A stretch of 64,000 bases of DNA. Origin: Rhodovarius crocodyli. Lineage in GTDB: Bacteria > Pseudomonadota > Alphaproteobacteria > Acetobacterales > Acetobacteraceae. The stretch spans positions 1 through 64,000 of the forward strand of contig CAMDJV010000013.1 in the NCBI GenBank assembly GCA_945901085.1. The letters are read 5' to 3'. A program made the translations under genes and the position numbers. The notes under the pieces are model-generated. The model was not told where the DNA came from. It did not search any database and was given only the letters and a program-made list of their open reading frames with translations. Of the stretch, positions 45,622-54,257 are shown piece by piece. Positions within the stretch are counted from its first letter, which is position 1, and each line of letters starts with the position of its first letter.

Positions 45622-46103
45622 GGCGTGGTTCCTTGCGTTTGATCGAGCAGCGCCTGGGCACGGGCGCGCAGCAGCGGCGAGAGGCTGGCCTGGGCGGCGC
45701 GCAGGGCCTCGCGCGCCAAAACGACGGAATGGGTGTTATCGGACAAATTCGCCGCGCAGATCAGCGCCTGTGCCTGGCCCGCCGCCAGCGCCGGATGAGG
45801 ATTGCTGCGCCGCGCCGCTGCGTAGGATTGCGCGGCGCAATCGAGCATAGGCCGGGCGGCGCTGCCGGGGCAGGCGGCAGCAGGGGCGCGGGCCGCCATG
45901 GCGGTGGCCATGCAGGCCTCGGCCCGACGGGTGTGCAATTGCGGGCAGGCTGGGTTGGCATCGGGGCAGGGGGTGATGACCGGCTGCTCGGCCGCCAGGG
46001 CCGGGGCGTGGTGCCAGCGCGCTAGTTGGCTGAGCGGCGGGTCCAGCACCATGGCCAGAGGCGCGCAGCCGGCCAGCGAGAGCAATAAGAGTGCGGGCCT
46101 CAT
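45618..46103 (-). CDS. Small cysteine-rich lipoprotein of unknown function
   Basis: The 161-residue protein has a lipobox (LLLSLAGC, acylated Cys13) and a helical, alanine-rich mature part with additional cysteines (TPCPDANPACP, EACMA, LDCAA). I recognise no family. It overlaps both neighbours by four bases, placing it in an envelope cassette with a membrane protein and a peptidoglycan hydrolase. A spanin-like or lipoprotein activator role is conceivable but only inferred from that setting. Confidence 0.65.
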   Translation of the reverse strand: MRPALLLLSLAGCAPLAMVLDPPLSQLARWHHAPALAAEQPVITPCPDANPACPQLHTRRAEACMATAMAARAPAAACPGSAARPMLDCAAQSYAAARRSNPHPALAAGQAQALICAANLSDNTHSVVLAREALRAAQASLSPLLRARAQALLDQTQGTTP

Positions 46104-47500
46104 GGCGTCACCTCACGCAGGAGTTGCATTGGGTCCTGCCGGGCCTCGCGCAGGTGGCCGAGCAGCAGGGTCAGGGCCTGCAGCGCGGCATGCTGCTGGG
46201 CTGAGCCCTGGCCCGGGGCCAGCAGGGCACGGGCGGTTTGGGCATTGGGCGGCTCTGCGCGAAGGGCGGGCGCCGCGCTGGAAAGGCCTGCGGTGACGCT
46301 GCGTATCGTCTCGGCCGAGACATCGCCGGCCGCCTCGCCGGCCAGCAGGGCGCTGCGATATTCGGCCAGGCCTGCCTCCACCTGGGCCGGGTTTGCAAAA
46401 TGTCCGGCGCCCCAGCGGGCCCAGATCCGGGCTGCGCCATCATCGCGCAGCGCCATGTCCAGCAGGTCTGCCGCGAAGCCTGGGGTGTCGCGCAGCGAGG
46501 CCAGGGCTTGGGCGAAGATTGGGGTCAACCGCGCCAGCGCCTCCTGCGGGGTGATGGCGCCGGGGTCGAAGAGGCTGGGGTCATGCGGTGCATCGAGCAA
46601 TTGTGCCTGCCAGCGCCGCCAGGCCCCGGCCGAGAGCGACCAGCCAAAGCCCAGCAGCAGCGCCACCCCGGCCAATGGTCCGCCGGCCGCCGCGGCCGGC
46701 AGCAGCGGCGCGGCCAAGCGCAGCAGGGTGGCGAAGGGGCCAGAGGCGCCGGTCAATGCGACGGTGGCTTCCGCGATCCGGCTCAGGTTGGGAGGCGTGG
46801 CGCGGGCGGCGTCGAGCGCATCGCGGGCGCGGCGGAGCATGGCCGGGGCCTCGGCCGGCAGCAGGCCCGGGGGCATGGCGGGCCCCAAATTCTCCACCAA
46901 TTCGGCGGCCACGCTGAGGTGGCGCTCCAGCCTGGCCATGGCGTCGGCCTCACGCGCGGGGCGGGTTGCGGCTTCGGTTGCCGCCTCAATGGCAGTGGCG
47001 GTGCTCTGGCGCAGCGTTTCGTGGGCGCGCTGCTCCTGGCTCAGAGCCTCGGCCACGCGGCGATTGGCCTGGGCATCGGGCGTGGTGGCGCGCGCGCCGA
47101 AATAATAGCCGAAGACGCCGGCGATGATGCCATTGACGTAGCCAGCGACCGCATCGGACAAATTCAGCGCGGCGGCAAAGAGCAGCAGCGGCAGCCCCAC
47201 CACGCCCACAATGAGGGCAAGGATGGCGCGCACCGTGCCCTCAGGCAGGCCCATTGGCAGGTCTCGCAAGGCGGCAATCTGCTCGGGCGTTGTGCCAGGC
47301 TGGCCCAATAGGGCGAAGCTGCGCGCTGCGAGCCACCACAGAAAGCCGGCGAAGGCGAGGCCAACAAGGAAGATAAGCCCGGCGATGATCAGCACCGGTG
47401 GTGGCCCTGCCAGCGCCTGGGGGGCCAGGGCTGCGCCGGCAGTGCCAAAGAGTGCCGCTATAAGGCCAAATATGAGGGAGTGGAGGGCTGTGGGGGGCAT
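46100..47500 (-). CDS. Membrane protein of unknown function in the envelope cassette
   Basis: This 466-residue protein has two or three N-terminal membrane helices (about 8-60). The segment LPEGTVRAILALIVGVVG comes next, then another hydrophobic pair around 115-145. A long helical section (AEALSQEQRAHETLRQS onward) suggests a coiled coil, and one more hydrophobic stretch lies near 285-310. No known family is recognised. It is first in the operon with the lipoprotein and transglycosylase and is divergent from secB across 125 bp. It could anchor or regulate the hydrolase. Confidence 0.6.
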   Translation of the reverse strand: MPPTALHSLIFGLIAALFGTAGAALAPQALAGPPPVLIIAGLIFLVGLAFAGFLWWLAARSFALLGQPGTTPEQIAALRDLPMGLPEGTVRAILALIVGVVGLPLLLFAAALNLSDAVAGYVNGIIAGVFGYYFGARATTPDAQANRRVAEALSQEQRAHETLRQSTATAIEAATEAATRPAREADAMARLERHLSVAAELVENLGPAMPPGLLPAEAPAMLRRARDALDAARATPPNLSRIAEATVALTGASGPFATLLRLAAPLLPAAAAGGPLAGVALLLGFGWSLSAGAWRRWQAQLLDAPHDPSLFDPGAITPQEALARLTPIFAQALASLRDTPGFAADLLDMALRDDGAARIWARWGAGHFANPAQVEAGLAEYRSALLAGEAAGDVSAETIRSVTAGLSSAAPALRAEPPNAQTARALLAPGQGSAQQHAALQALTLLLGHLREARQDPMQLLREVTP

Positions 47501-47625
47501 GGGCCGTCTCCTATCAGGGGTAACGGCACATAATCCTATAACAGGAACAAATCAAGAATTAATTGCTCGGTTTGGCGTGTTCGCCGCCGCGTGCTACCCC
47601 GCGCGGGCTTCAAAGGAACAACATC

Positions 47626-48096
47626 ATGTCCGATACCCCGCCCCCGCCAGGCGCCGGCCCCCTCGTGCTGAACATGCAGTACACCAAGGATCTCAGCTTC
47701 GAGGTTCCTGGCGCGCCCGGCATTTTCGCCACGCTGCGCGAGCAGCCGGCCATCGACCTGCAGCTCGATGTTCAGGCCCGCCCGATCCAGGAGGGCGAGA
47801 ACCTCTTCGAGGTAACGCTGGATATCCGCGCCGATGCCAAGGCGCAGGATCAGGTCTGCTTCATCGCTGAGCTGACCTATTGCGGGATCTTCACCATCAA
47901 TGTCGAAGAGGCGGATCTGGAGCCGGTGCTGCTGGTGGAGTGCCCGCGCCTGCTCTTCCCCTTCGCCCGCAATATCCTGGCCGAGGTGACGCGTGATGGC
48001 GGCTTCCCGCCGGTTTTCCTGAGCCCCATTGACTTCGTGGCCCTGTGGCAGAGCCGCCGCGGCCAGGCGATGGAAAACCCGGTGGGCAACGCCTGA
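47626..48096 (+). CDS. secB: Protein-export chaperone SecB
   Basis: The 156-residue protein starts after GGAACAACATC and shows the SecB fold: VLNMQYTKDLSFEVPGAP, the segment FEVTLDIRADAK, and LLFPFARNILAEVTRDGGFPPVFLSPIDF. It keeps preproteins unfolded and hands them to SecA. Length fits the family. The ABC-F gene follows after 7 bases and may be co-transcribed. Confidence 0.97.
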   Translation: MSDTPPPPGAGPLVLNMQYTKDLSFEVPGAPGIFATLREQPAIDLQLDVQARPIQEGENLFEVTLDIRADAKAQDQVCFIAELTYCGIFTINVEEADLEPVLLVECPRLLFPFARNILAEVTRDGGFPPVFLSPIDFVALWQSRRGQAMENPVGNA

Positions 48097-48103
48097 GGCA
48101 GCA

Positions 48104-49726
48104 ATGATCCGCCTCGACAGCATCACCCGGCAGAATGGCCACCAATTGCTTTTCATCGAGGCCTCGGCGGCCTTGCAGAAGGGCGAGAAGGTGGGCCTGG
48201 TTGGCCCCAATGGCGCGGGCAAGACCACGCTGTTTCGCATGATTACCGGGCAGGAGCCGCCCGATGAGGGCCAGGTGCTGGTCGAGCGCGGCGTCACCAT
48301 CGGCTTTTTCAGCCAGGATGTGGGCGAAATGTCCGGCCGCAGTGCGGTGGCCGAGGTGATGGATGGTGCGGGTGCGGTGAGCGAGGTGGCGGCCGAGTTG
48401 CACGGCCTGGAGCTCGCCATGGCCGATCCGGACCGCGCCGATGAGATGGAGGCGATCATCGAGCGCTTCGGCGAGGTGCAGGCACGCTTTGACGATCTGG
48501 GCGGCTATGCCCTGGAAAGCCGGGCGCGGGAAGTGCTGGCCGGCCTCAGCTTTTCCGAGGCGATGATGGATGGCGATGTTGGCGCGCTCTCGGGCGGGTG
48601 GAAGATGCGGGTGGCGCTGGGGCGCATCCTGCTCATGCGCCCCGATGTCATGCTGCTCGATGAGCCTTCCAACCATTTGGATCTGGAGAGCCTGATCTGG
48701 CTGGAGAATTTCCTGCAGGCCTATGATGGCGCGTTGCTGATGACCTCGCATGATCGCGAGTTCATGAACCGCATCATCAACAAGGTGGTGGAAATCGATG
48801 GCGGCGCGCTGACCAGTTTTTCGGGCGATTATGAGTTCTATGAGCAGCAGCGGGCGCTGAACGAGCAGCACCAATTGGCGCAGTTCGAGCGGCAACAGGC
48901 CATGCTTTCCAAGGAAATCAAGTTTATCGAGCGGTTCAAGGCACGCGCCTCGCATGCCGCGCAGGTGCAAAGCCGTGTGAAAAAGCTCGACAAGATCGAG
49001 CGCGTGGAGCCGCCGCGCCGGCGGCAGAGTGTGGCCTTTGAATTCCAGCCCGCGCCCCGCTCGGGTGAGGATGTGGTGAACCTGCGTGGTGTGCATAAAC
49101 GCTATGGCGAGCGGGTGATCTATCAGGGCTTGGATGTGCTGATCCGCCGGCGGGAGCGGGCCTGCGTGCTGGGCATGAATGGTGCTGGCAAATCGACCCT
49201 GCTGAAACTGGTGACGGGGGCGACCGAGCCCGATGCTGGCAGCGTTTCGCTGGGGGGCAGCGTGAAGCTGGGCTATTTCGCTCAGCACGCGATGGAATTG
49301 CTCGATGGCGAATTGACCGTCTTTGAGGCGCTGGAGGCGCAGTTTCCGCGCGCTGGGCAGGGCTCTTTGCGTTCATTGGCTGGGTGCTTTGGCTTTTCGG
49401 GCGCCGATGTGGATAAGCGCTGCCGGGTGCTCTCAGGGGGTGAGAAGGCGCGGCTGGTGATGGCTGGGATGCTCTATGACCCGCCGAATTTTCTCGTGTT
49501 GGATGAGCCGACGAACCATCTCGATATGGCAACGAAAGAGATGCTGATCACGGCGCTCGCGCAATATGACGGCACCATGCTCTTCGTCTCGCATGACCGG
49601 CATTTCCTGGCAGCACTGTCCAACCGCGTCTTGGAGGTTACCCCAGGCGGCATTCAGGATTATGGCGGCGGCTATAGTGAATATGTCGCCCGGACCGGGC
49701 AGGAGGCGCCGGGCCTGCGGGCCTGA
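48104..49726 (+). CDS. ABC-F family ribosome-associated ATPase
   Basis: The 540-residue protein has two ATPase cassettes in tandem and no membrane helices. Cassette 1: GPNGAGKTT, LSGGWKMRVALGR and LLLDEPSNHLD. Cassette 2: GMNGAGKST, LSGGEKARLVMAG and LVLDEPTNHLD. An interdomain linker rich in Lys/Glu/Gln (EQQRALNEQHQLAQFERQQ) is the ABC-F P-site tRNA-interacting motif region. Such proteins act on the ribosome exit site (EttA, YbiT, Uup types). It resembles the YheS/YbiT group, but I cannot settle the subtype. A long frame upstream is only the secB region. Confidence 0.93.
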   Translation: MIRLDSITRQNGHQLLFIEASAALQKGEKVGLVGPNGAGKTTLFRMITGQEPPDEGQVLVERGVTIGFFSQDVGEMSGRSAVAEVMDGAGAVSEVAAELHGLELAMADPDRADEMEAIIERFGEVQARFDDLGGYALESRAREVLAGLSFSEAMMDGDVGALSGGWKMRVALGRILLMRPDVMLLDEPSNHLDLESLIWLENFLQAYDGALLMTSHDREFMNRIINKVVEIDGGALTSFSGDYEFYEQQRALNEQHQLAQFERQQAMLSKEIKFIERFKARASHAAQVQSRVKKLDKIERVEPPRRRQSVAFEFQPAPRSGEDVVNLRGVHKRYGERVIYQGLDVLIRRRERACVLGMNGAGKSTLLKLVTGATEPDAGSVSLGGSVKLGYFAQHAMELLDGELTVFEALEAQFPRAGQGSLRSLAGCFGFSGADVDKRCRVLSGGEKARLVMAGMLYDPPNFLVLDEPTNHLDMATKEMLITALAQYDGTMLFVSHDRHFLAALSNRVLEVTPGGIQDYGGGYSEYVARTGQEAPGLRA

Positions 49727-49737
49727 GCGTAACGCCG

Positions 49738-49785
49738 CTAAGCCGATCCGCAGCCGGGAGGCCCGGCCGCGCGCCGCCGGCTTAG
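49738..49785. terminator. Possible bidirectional terminator between convergent genes
   Basis: CTAAGCCG (49738-49745) pairs with CGGCTTAG (49778-49785), with an inner CCGGG/CCCGG hairpin. The right arm contains the asd stop codon. It sits between the ABC-F and asd stops and could end both transcripts. Confidence 0.45.
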
Positions 49786-50813
49786 GCCGCCTGTTTGTCC
49801 AGCATTTTCATCTTCACCAGCGCTTCGGCGATTTGCACCGCGTTCAGCGCCGCACCCTTGCGCAAATTATCGGCCACGCACCAGAAGGCAAGGCCATGCT
49901 CCACCGTCGGGTCCCGCCGCAGCCGCGAGACATAAACGTCATCCTCATGCACCGCGTCGAGTGGGGTGATGTAGCCGCCATCCTCGCGCTTATCGAACAC
50001 GCTGAGGCCAGGCATCTTCTTCCAGGCGGCACGGGCCTGCGCCTCGGTGATCGGGCGCTCGAACTCGACATGCACCGCCTCGGCATGGCCGATGAAGACC
50101 GGCACGCGCACGCAGGTGGCGACGACCTTGATGTCGGGGTCCAGAATCTTCCTGGTCTCGGCCGCCATTTTCCACTCTTCCTTGGTGAAGCCGTCATCCA
50201 TGAATTTGTCGATATGCGGGATGCAGTTGAAGGCGATGGGCTTGGTGAATTGCTCCACCAGCGGCGGGTCATTGACGAAGCTGCCCTTGGATTGGGCGAA
50301 GAGCTCGTCCATCCCCTCCTTGCCGGCACCGGAGACCGATTGATAGGTGGCCACCACCACGCGCTTGATGCGGGCAATATCATGCAGCGGCTTGAGCGCA
50401 ACCAGCATTTGGATGGTCGAGCAATTCGGGTTGGCGATGATCCGGCGCTTTTTGAACAGGTGGAGATGCTGCGGGTTCACCTCCGGCACGATCAGCGGGA
50501 TGTCGGGGTCCATGCGGAAATGGCTGGTATTGTCGATCACCACGCAGCCCGCGGCGGCGGCACGCGGCGCATGCACTGCAGAGATTGCGGCACCGGGCGA
50601 AAAGAGGCCGAGGTCAAAGCCAGTAAAATCAAAAGTTTCCAGGTTCTGGCAGGTCAGCACGGTTTTCTCGCCGAAGCTGATCTGCTGGCCAACGGAACGG
50701 GCCGAGGCCAGGGCGACAACTTTGCTGACTGGAAAATTACGCTCAGCCAGCGTCTTGAGAATTTCTCGCCCCACCGCACCAGTGGCGCCTACAACCGCGA
50801 CCCGATAAACCAT
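49782..50813 (-). CDS. asd: Aspartate-semialdehyde dehydrogenase
   Basis: This 343-residue enzyme has the NADP-binding start YRVAVVGATGAVG, active-site Cys in NPNCSTIQ, SVSGAGKEGMDEL and CVRVPVFIGHAEAVHVEFE. It reduces aspartyl phosphate to aspartate semialdehyde for lysine/DAP, threonine and methionine synthesis. I chose ATG 50813, which has AGGAG eight bases upstream. An in-frame ATG at 50843 lacks one. The ribosome binding site lies inside a perfect hairpin, so translation may be gated. It is convergent with the ABC-F gene. Confidence 0.96.
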   Translation of the reverse strand: MVYRVAVVGATGAVGREILKTLAERNFPVSKVVALASARSVGQQISFGEKTVLTCQNLETFDFTGFDLGLFSPGAAISAVHAPRAAAAGCVVIDNTSHFRMDPDIPLIVPEVNPQHLHLFKKRRIIANPNCSTIQMLVALKPLHDIARIKRVVVATYQSVSGAGKEGMDELFAQSKGSFVNDPPLVEQFTKPIAFNCIPHIDKFMDDGFTKEEWKMAAETRKILDPDIKVVATCVRVPVFIGHAEAVHVEFERPITEAQARAAWKKMPGLSVFDKREDGGYITPLDAVHEDDVYVSRLRRDPTVEHGLAFWCVADNLRKGAALNAVQIAEALVKMKMLDKQAA

Positions 50814-50814
50814 G

Positions 50815-50843
50815 ATGGATACTCCTAAAACCGGAGTATCCAT
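50815..50843 (-). promoter_or_regulatory. Perfect 11-bp hairpin covering the asd ribosome binding site
   Basis: ATGGATACTCC (50815-50825 on +) and GGAGTATCCAT (50833-50843) are perfect inverted repeats with a 7-base loop. In the asd mRNA the second arm carries the GGAG of the Shine-Dalgarno sequence and ends 1 base before the ATG. The fold would block ribosome entry unless opened. There is no U tract, so it is not a terminator. A DNA-binding operator is the alternative. Confidence 0.65.
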
Positions 50844-50959
50844 AGGGCGACGGTCAGACCAGCGCAATCGCCTAGCGCTGCGTAGGTTTATATTGGCTCA
50901 GAGCATTCTCAAGCCTTGCGGCTTGGCAAGGCAACTCGAAAAATGCGTTATAATAACAG

Positions 50960-51003
50960 CTAGAGGCTTTTCACCGTCTTCGCTTCCGGTGAAATGGCTC
51001 TAG
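50960..51003 (-). terminator. Long inverted repeat terminating the TPR gene
   Basis: Two 17-base arms (50960-50976 and 50987-51003) are complementary with two mismatches. The right arm contains the TAG stop of the TPR gene. On the minus strand the stem is followed by an AT-rich run ending in TTTTT. The rest of 50844-50959 shows a smaller stem (GCCTTGC/GCAAGGC, 50913-50932) and no gene. Confidence 0.6.
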
Positions 51004-52157
51004 TTTAGCCGCGCCGCTCTGGAGGCACGGCGGACCAGCGGCTGATTGTCCTTGTGATTCATCCAGAAGAACAGGTTTGCCACTTCAGGATAATTGTCGA
51101 AGGTCAAAGCATTGACCCGGGCAATCGCTTCCTTTTCTTCAGCCTCGGCGGTACGGCCGCGCTCCCTGAGCACGCGCGCCCAAAAGGTATAAGCGGCCTC
51201 TGTGTCGGGAAAGGCGCGCACCGCGTCTCTAAAGGCTAGCTCTGCGCCATCAAGGTCGCCCAGGCCCCAGCGGGCGACGCCGATGGTGCTGTGCAGGGCT
51301 TCGAACAGCGGCGCGAAAGCGCCACTCATTGCCGCCGATGGAGACAGTGTGACCCTGGTCAGTGGGGTCAGGAGATCAATGGCTTCCTGATAACGGTCAA
51401 GCTCGATCAGCACGAAACCAAGATTGAGCTGGCCGACACGAAAATTCGGGTCGGTAGTGAAAGAATTGCGGAACCGCCTTGCGGCGCCGGCCTTGTCATT
51501 CTCCATCAGGGCCACGACGCCCAAAAGGTTCTCAAGGAAGGCGCGTCGCATGATGGTTTCGGCGCGGGGAACACGAGCGAGTTCGCGCTCTGCCACCGCT
51601 TTGGTCCTGCTGAAGTCATTGCTGCGGGCATTCAGCGACTGCTCGAAGTAATACAGCGCGGAGCGGTATGGCTCAAACTGCTCCATGGTCTCGGTGGCGC
51701 CGCGACGCAGCAGAGCCTCGGCCCCGGCCTCGCCGTCGAGTTGCAAGGAGAAGTTGGTGGTTTGCCCTGTTATACCGTTGATCAGGAGCCGGGAGCGGTT
51801 CGCATCCTGATAAATGATCGAAGCGTTAACCCGCGGGCGCTCCAGCCCGAACAGGTCCTGCAGGGCGGCGGTGAAACCATCGAGTTTCAACGCATTCGCT
51901 ACCACGCCAACGATCGTCGGGTCCCGCGATGAGCGCACGCTGGCGGGCGAGAGCAGCGATCGGGCCTGGCTCATCCGCCATATTTCGCTGGTGAAGACAC
52001 GCTCGGCCACGTCCTGTGAGAGGCCGGTAGAGGCCACTGCTGGGGGCACCGACACATTCACCGTGACCGTATTGGCGCTGACGACCGCATCTGCGGATAA
52101 GAGGCCAAACACCATGGCAGCAGCCATGGCAATCGATACTGGATCCACTCCGACCAC
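51000..52157 (-). CDS. Secreted or membrane-anchored TPR protein of unknown function
   Basis: The 385-residue protein starts at GTG 52157, or at ATG 52127 (MAAAMVFGLLSADAVVSA), which gives a cleaner signal-like segment. The middle has no recognised domain. The C-terminal half (about 200-360) holds TPR-like helical pairs such as NLGFVLIELDRYQEAIDLLTPL and FRDAVRAFPDTEAAYTFWARVL. Codon use is less GC-biased than its neighbours and an AT-rich stretch flanks the 5' end. Acquisition by transfer is likely. It is single and ends in its own terminator. Confidence 0.6.
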   Translation of the reverse strand: MVGVDPVSIAMAAAMVFGLLSADAVVSANTVTVNVSVPPAVASTGLSQDVAERVFTSEIWRMSQARSLLSPASVRSSRDPTIVGVVANALKLDGFTAALQDLFGLERPRVNASIIYQDANRSRLLINGITGQTTNFSLQLDGEAGAEALLRRGATETMEQFEPYRSALYYFEQSLNARSNDFSRTKAVAERELARVPRAETIMRRAFLENLLGVVALMENDKAGAARRFRNSFTTDPNFRVGQLNLGFVLIELDRYQEAIDLLTPLTRVTLSPSAAMSGAFAPLFEALHSTIGVARWGLGDLDGAELAFRDAVRAFPDTEAAYTFWARVLRERGRTAEAEEKEAIARVNALTFDNYPEVANLFFWMNHKDNQPLVRRASRAARLN

Positions 52158-52338
52158 TCCGTTATGTTAATGACACAATCCCAATTGGCGAAATAACATA
52201 CCCATGTTCACGGTGCTACCAGAGGGTAATCGAATTCTTTACTGATTAATATGAATTATAATAAACATCGAATTTATAATTATTCCTGGAAATAACTTTG
52301 GCTGGTATCACGCCCGCAGGAAAGCAGCCAGCCCCCGG
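52158..52338. other. AT-rich intergenic segment
   Basis: This 181-bp stretch is visibly far richer in A/T than the rest of the window and codes for nothing recognisable. It contains the inverted repeat AATTATAA / TTATAATT (52254-52261 and 52274-52281). It separates the TPR gene from serB and may hold the TPR promoter on the minus strand, though no clear -35/-10 pair was found. Confidence 0.6.
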
Positions 52339-53232
52339 TCACATCGCGGCGAATTCGGCACGGCGAAAGCCCTGGGCGAAGAGCAGGGCTGTCAAATCGC
52401 CATGATTGACCCGCGCATGCGCCGCCGCCTGCACCGTGGGCTTGGCGCGAAAGGCGATACCCAACCCGGCGGATTGCAGCATCGGCAGGTCATTGGCGCC
52501 ATCGCCCACCGTCAAGCTCCGCTCGAGCGGCAGACCCAGCGATTGGGCCAGGCGCAGCAGCGTGGCCAGCTTGGAATCGCGGTCCAGAATGGGTTCGGCC
52601 ACCGTGCCGGTCAAAGCGCCATCGGCGAGGATCAATTGGTTGGCGTGGTGCTCATGGAAGCCCACCAGCGCCGCCACCCGGCCAGTGAAGAAGGTGAAGC
52701 CGCCGGAAACCAGCGCCGCATGGGCCCCGGCGGCGCGCATGGTGGCGACCAGGGCGCGGGCGCCGGGCATCAGTTCCGTCGTCTCCCAGGTGCGCTGCAG
52801 GGCGGCCTCGGGCAGGCCTTTGAGCATGGCCACGCGCTCGCGCAGGGCGGATTTGAAATCCAACTCGCCATTCATCGCCCGGGCGGTGATGGCGGCGATG
52901 CGCTCCTTCAGCCCGGCCTCGGCGGCCAATTCGTCCAGCGTCTCGGTGGTGACGATGGTGCTGTCCATATCGGCCAGCAGTAGGGCCTTGCGCCGTGTGG
53001 CGGCGGCCTGGGCGATGGCGTCCACTTTCTGGCCGGCCAGGGCTGCCTGGGCGGCGGCCTGCGCGGCGGCGGGCGCCATGCCGGAGAAGGGGATGTCCAG
53101 CGCCTCGCCTTCGGACAGCCAGTCTGGCGCCCGGCAAACGGCACCGCCCGCGGCCAGGGCCGCCAGCACCGCGGCCAGCATGTGGTGGGATAATCCGCCC
53201 GGGGGCGCGACAAGGGTGAGGATATGCGGCAT
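52339..53232 (-). CDS. serB: Phosphoserine phosphatase
   Basis: The 297-residue HAD enzyme has an N-terminal ACT-like half, then LLLADMDSTIVTTETLDEL (motif I with the nucleophile Asp). It also has LVSGGFTFFTGRVA (motif II) and TVGDGANDLPML (motif III), plus the MLKGLPEAALQ segment typical of SerB. It makes serine from phosphoserine. The start at 53232 is 32 bases from the divergent miaA start. Confidence 0.95.
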   Translation of the reverse strand: MPHILTLVAPPGGLSHHMLAAVLAALAAGGAVCRAPDWLSEGEALDIPFSGMAPAAAQAAAQAALAGQKVDAIAQAAATRRKALLLADMDSTIVTTETLDELAAEAGLKERIAAITARAMNGELDFKSALRERVAMLKGLPEAALQRTWETTELMPGARALVATMRAAGAHAALVSGGFTFFTGRVAALVGFHEHHANQLILADGALTGTVAEPILDRDSKLATLLRLAQSLGLPLERSLTVGDGANDLPMLQSAGLGIAFRAKPTVQAAAHARVNHGDLTALLFAQGFRRAEFAAM

Positions 53233-53264
53233 GGAAATCTGACCATGCCCATCGCGCCCCTGCC

Positions 53265-54218
53265 ATGCAACCACCCGCGCTGATCATCTGCGGCCCGACC
53301 GCCAGCGGGAAATCCGCGCTGGCGCTGGAATTCGCCCAGGCGCTGGGCGGGACGGTGATCAATGCCGATGCCATGCAGGTTTATGCCGGCATGGCGGTGA
53401 TCACGGCGCAGCCCAGCCTGGCGGAGCACGCAGCGGCGCCGCACCGGCTTTATGGCATTCGTTCGCCGGCGGAGGCAGCGAATTTGGCCTGGTGGCGCGA
53501 AGAGGCGCTCGCGGCGATGGCGCAGGCCCGGCTGCCCATCCTATGCGGCGGCACGGGGATGTATTTGCGCGCGCTGACCCAGGGCCTCTCGGCCCTGCCG
53601 GCTGTGCCCCCCGAGGCGCGGGCCGAGGCGCGCATGCTGCTGGCCGAGCGCGGCGCCCCTGCGCTGCATGCCATGCTCGATGCCGCCACCGCGGCCACCC
53701 TGAACCCCGGCGATAGCCAGCGCGTGGCCCGCGCCTTCGAGGTGTGGCGCGGCACTGGCCGTGGGTTGGTGGAATGGCAGCGCGAGGCACCCGCCCTGCC
53801 GCCCGCGCCCTATCGCTTTGCCGCCCTGCGCTTGGACCCGGCGCGGGAGGAACTGCGCGATGCCATCGCCAGCCGCTTCGATGCGATGCTGGCCGGTGGC
53901 GCGCTTGAGGAGGTGCGAGCGCTGCTGGACCTCGACCCCGCCTTGCCGGCGATGCGCGCGCATGGCGTGCCCGAGATCGCCGCGCTGCTGCGCGGTGCGA
54001 TGGATGCGCGGGCGGCGCGTGACCAGGCGGTGTTGCACACCCATCAATACACCAAGCGCCAGGGCACCTGGTTCCGCCATCAGGCCCTGGTGGCCCCGAC
54101 GCGGTTGCATACGATCCATGCGCGGTTTGCGGGTCTGGCGCAATTTTCGCAAAGAAAATGGACCGAAATGGACAGTTTTGTTCAATTGCATGTTGACGCC
54201 CCACCGGCCGGGGCATAA
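53265..54218 (+). CDS. miaA: tRNA dimethylallyltransferase
   Basis: This 317-residue protein has the P-loop CGPTASGKSALA, the NADAMQVYAGM motif for DMAPP/tRNA interaction, PILCGGTGMYLRAL and the C-terminal HTHQYTKRQGTWFRHQ. It transfers a dimethylallyl group to adenine 37 of tRNAs reading UNN codons. ilvB starts 40 bases after its stop. A GCCCC/GGGGC stem overlaps the gene end but is not strong enough to call a terminator. Confidence 0.95.
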   Translation: MQPPALIICGPTASGKSALALEFAQALGGTVINADAMQVYAGMAVITAQPSLAEHAAAPHRLYGIRSPAEAANLAWWREEALAAMAQARLPILCGGTGMYLRALTQGLSALPAVPPEARAEARMLLAERGAPALHAMLDAATAATLNPGDSQRVARAFEVWRGTGRGLVEWQREAPALPPAPYRFAALRLDPAREELRDAIASRFDAMLAGGALEEVRALLDLDPALPAMRAHGVPEIAALLRGAMDARAARDQAVLHTHQYTKRQGTWFRHQALVAPTRLHTIHARFAGLAQFSQRKWTEMDSFVQLHVDAPPAGA

Positions 54219-54257
54219 GGGAGCGGCGCAACACCATCAGATCATCACGGAACCATC

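Noticed and set aside
50814-50843. ATG at 50843 as the asd start
   Set aside because: It lacks a ribosome binding site and adds residues unlike the family start; ATG 50813 has AGGAG at good spacing.
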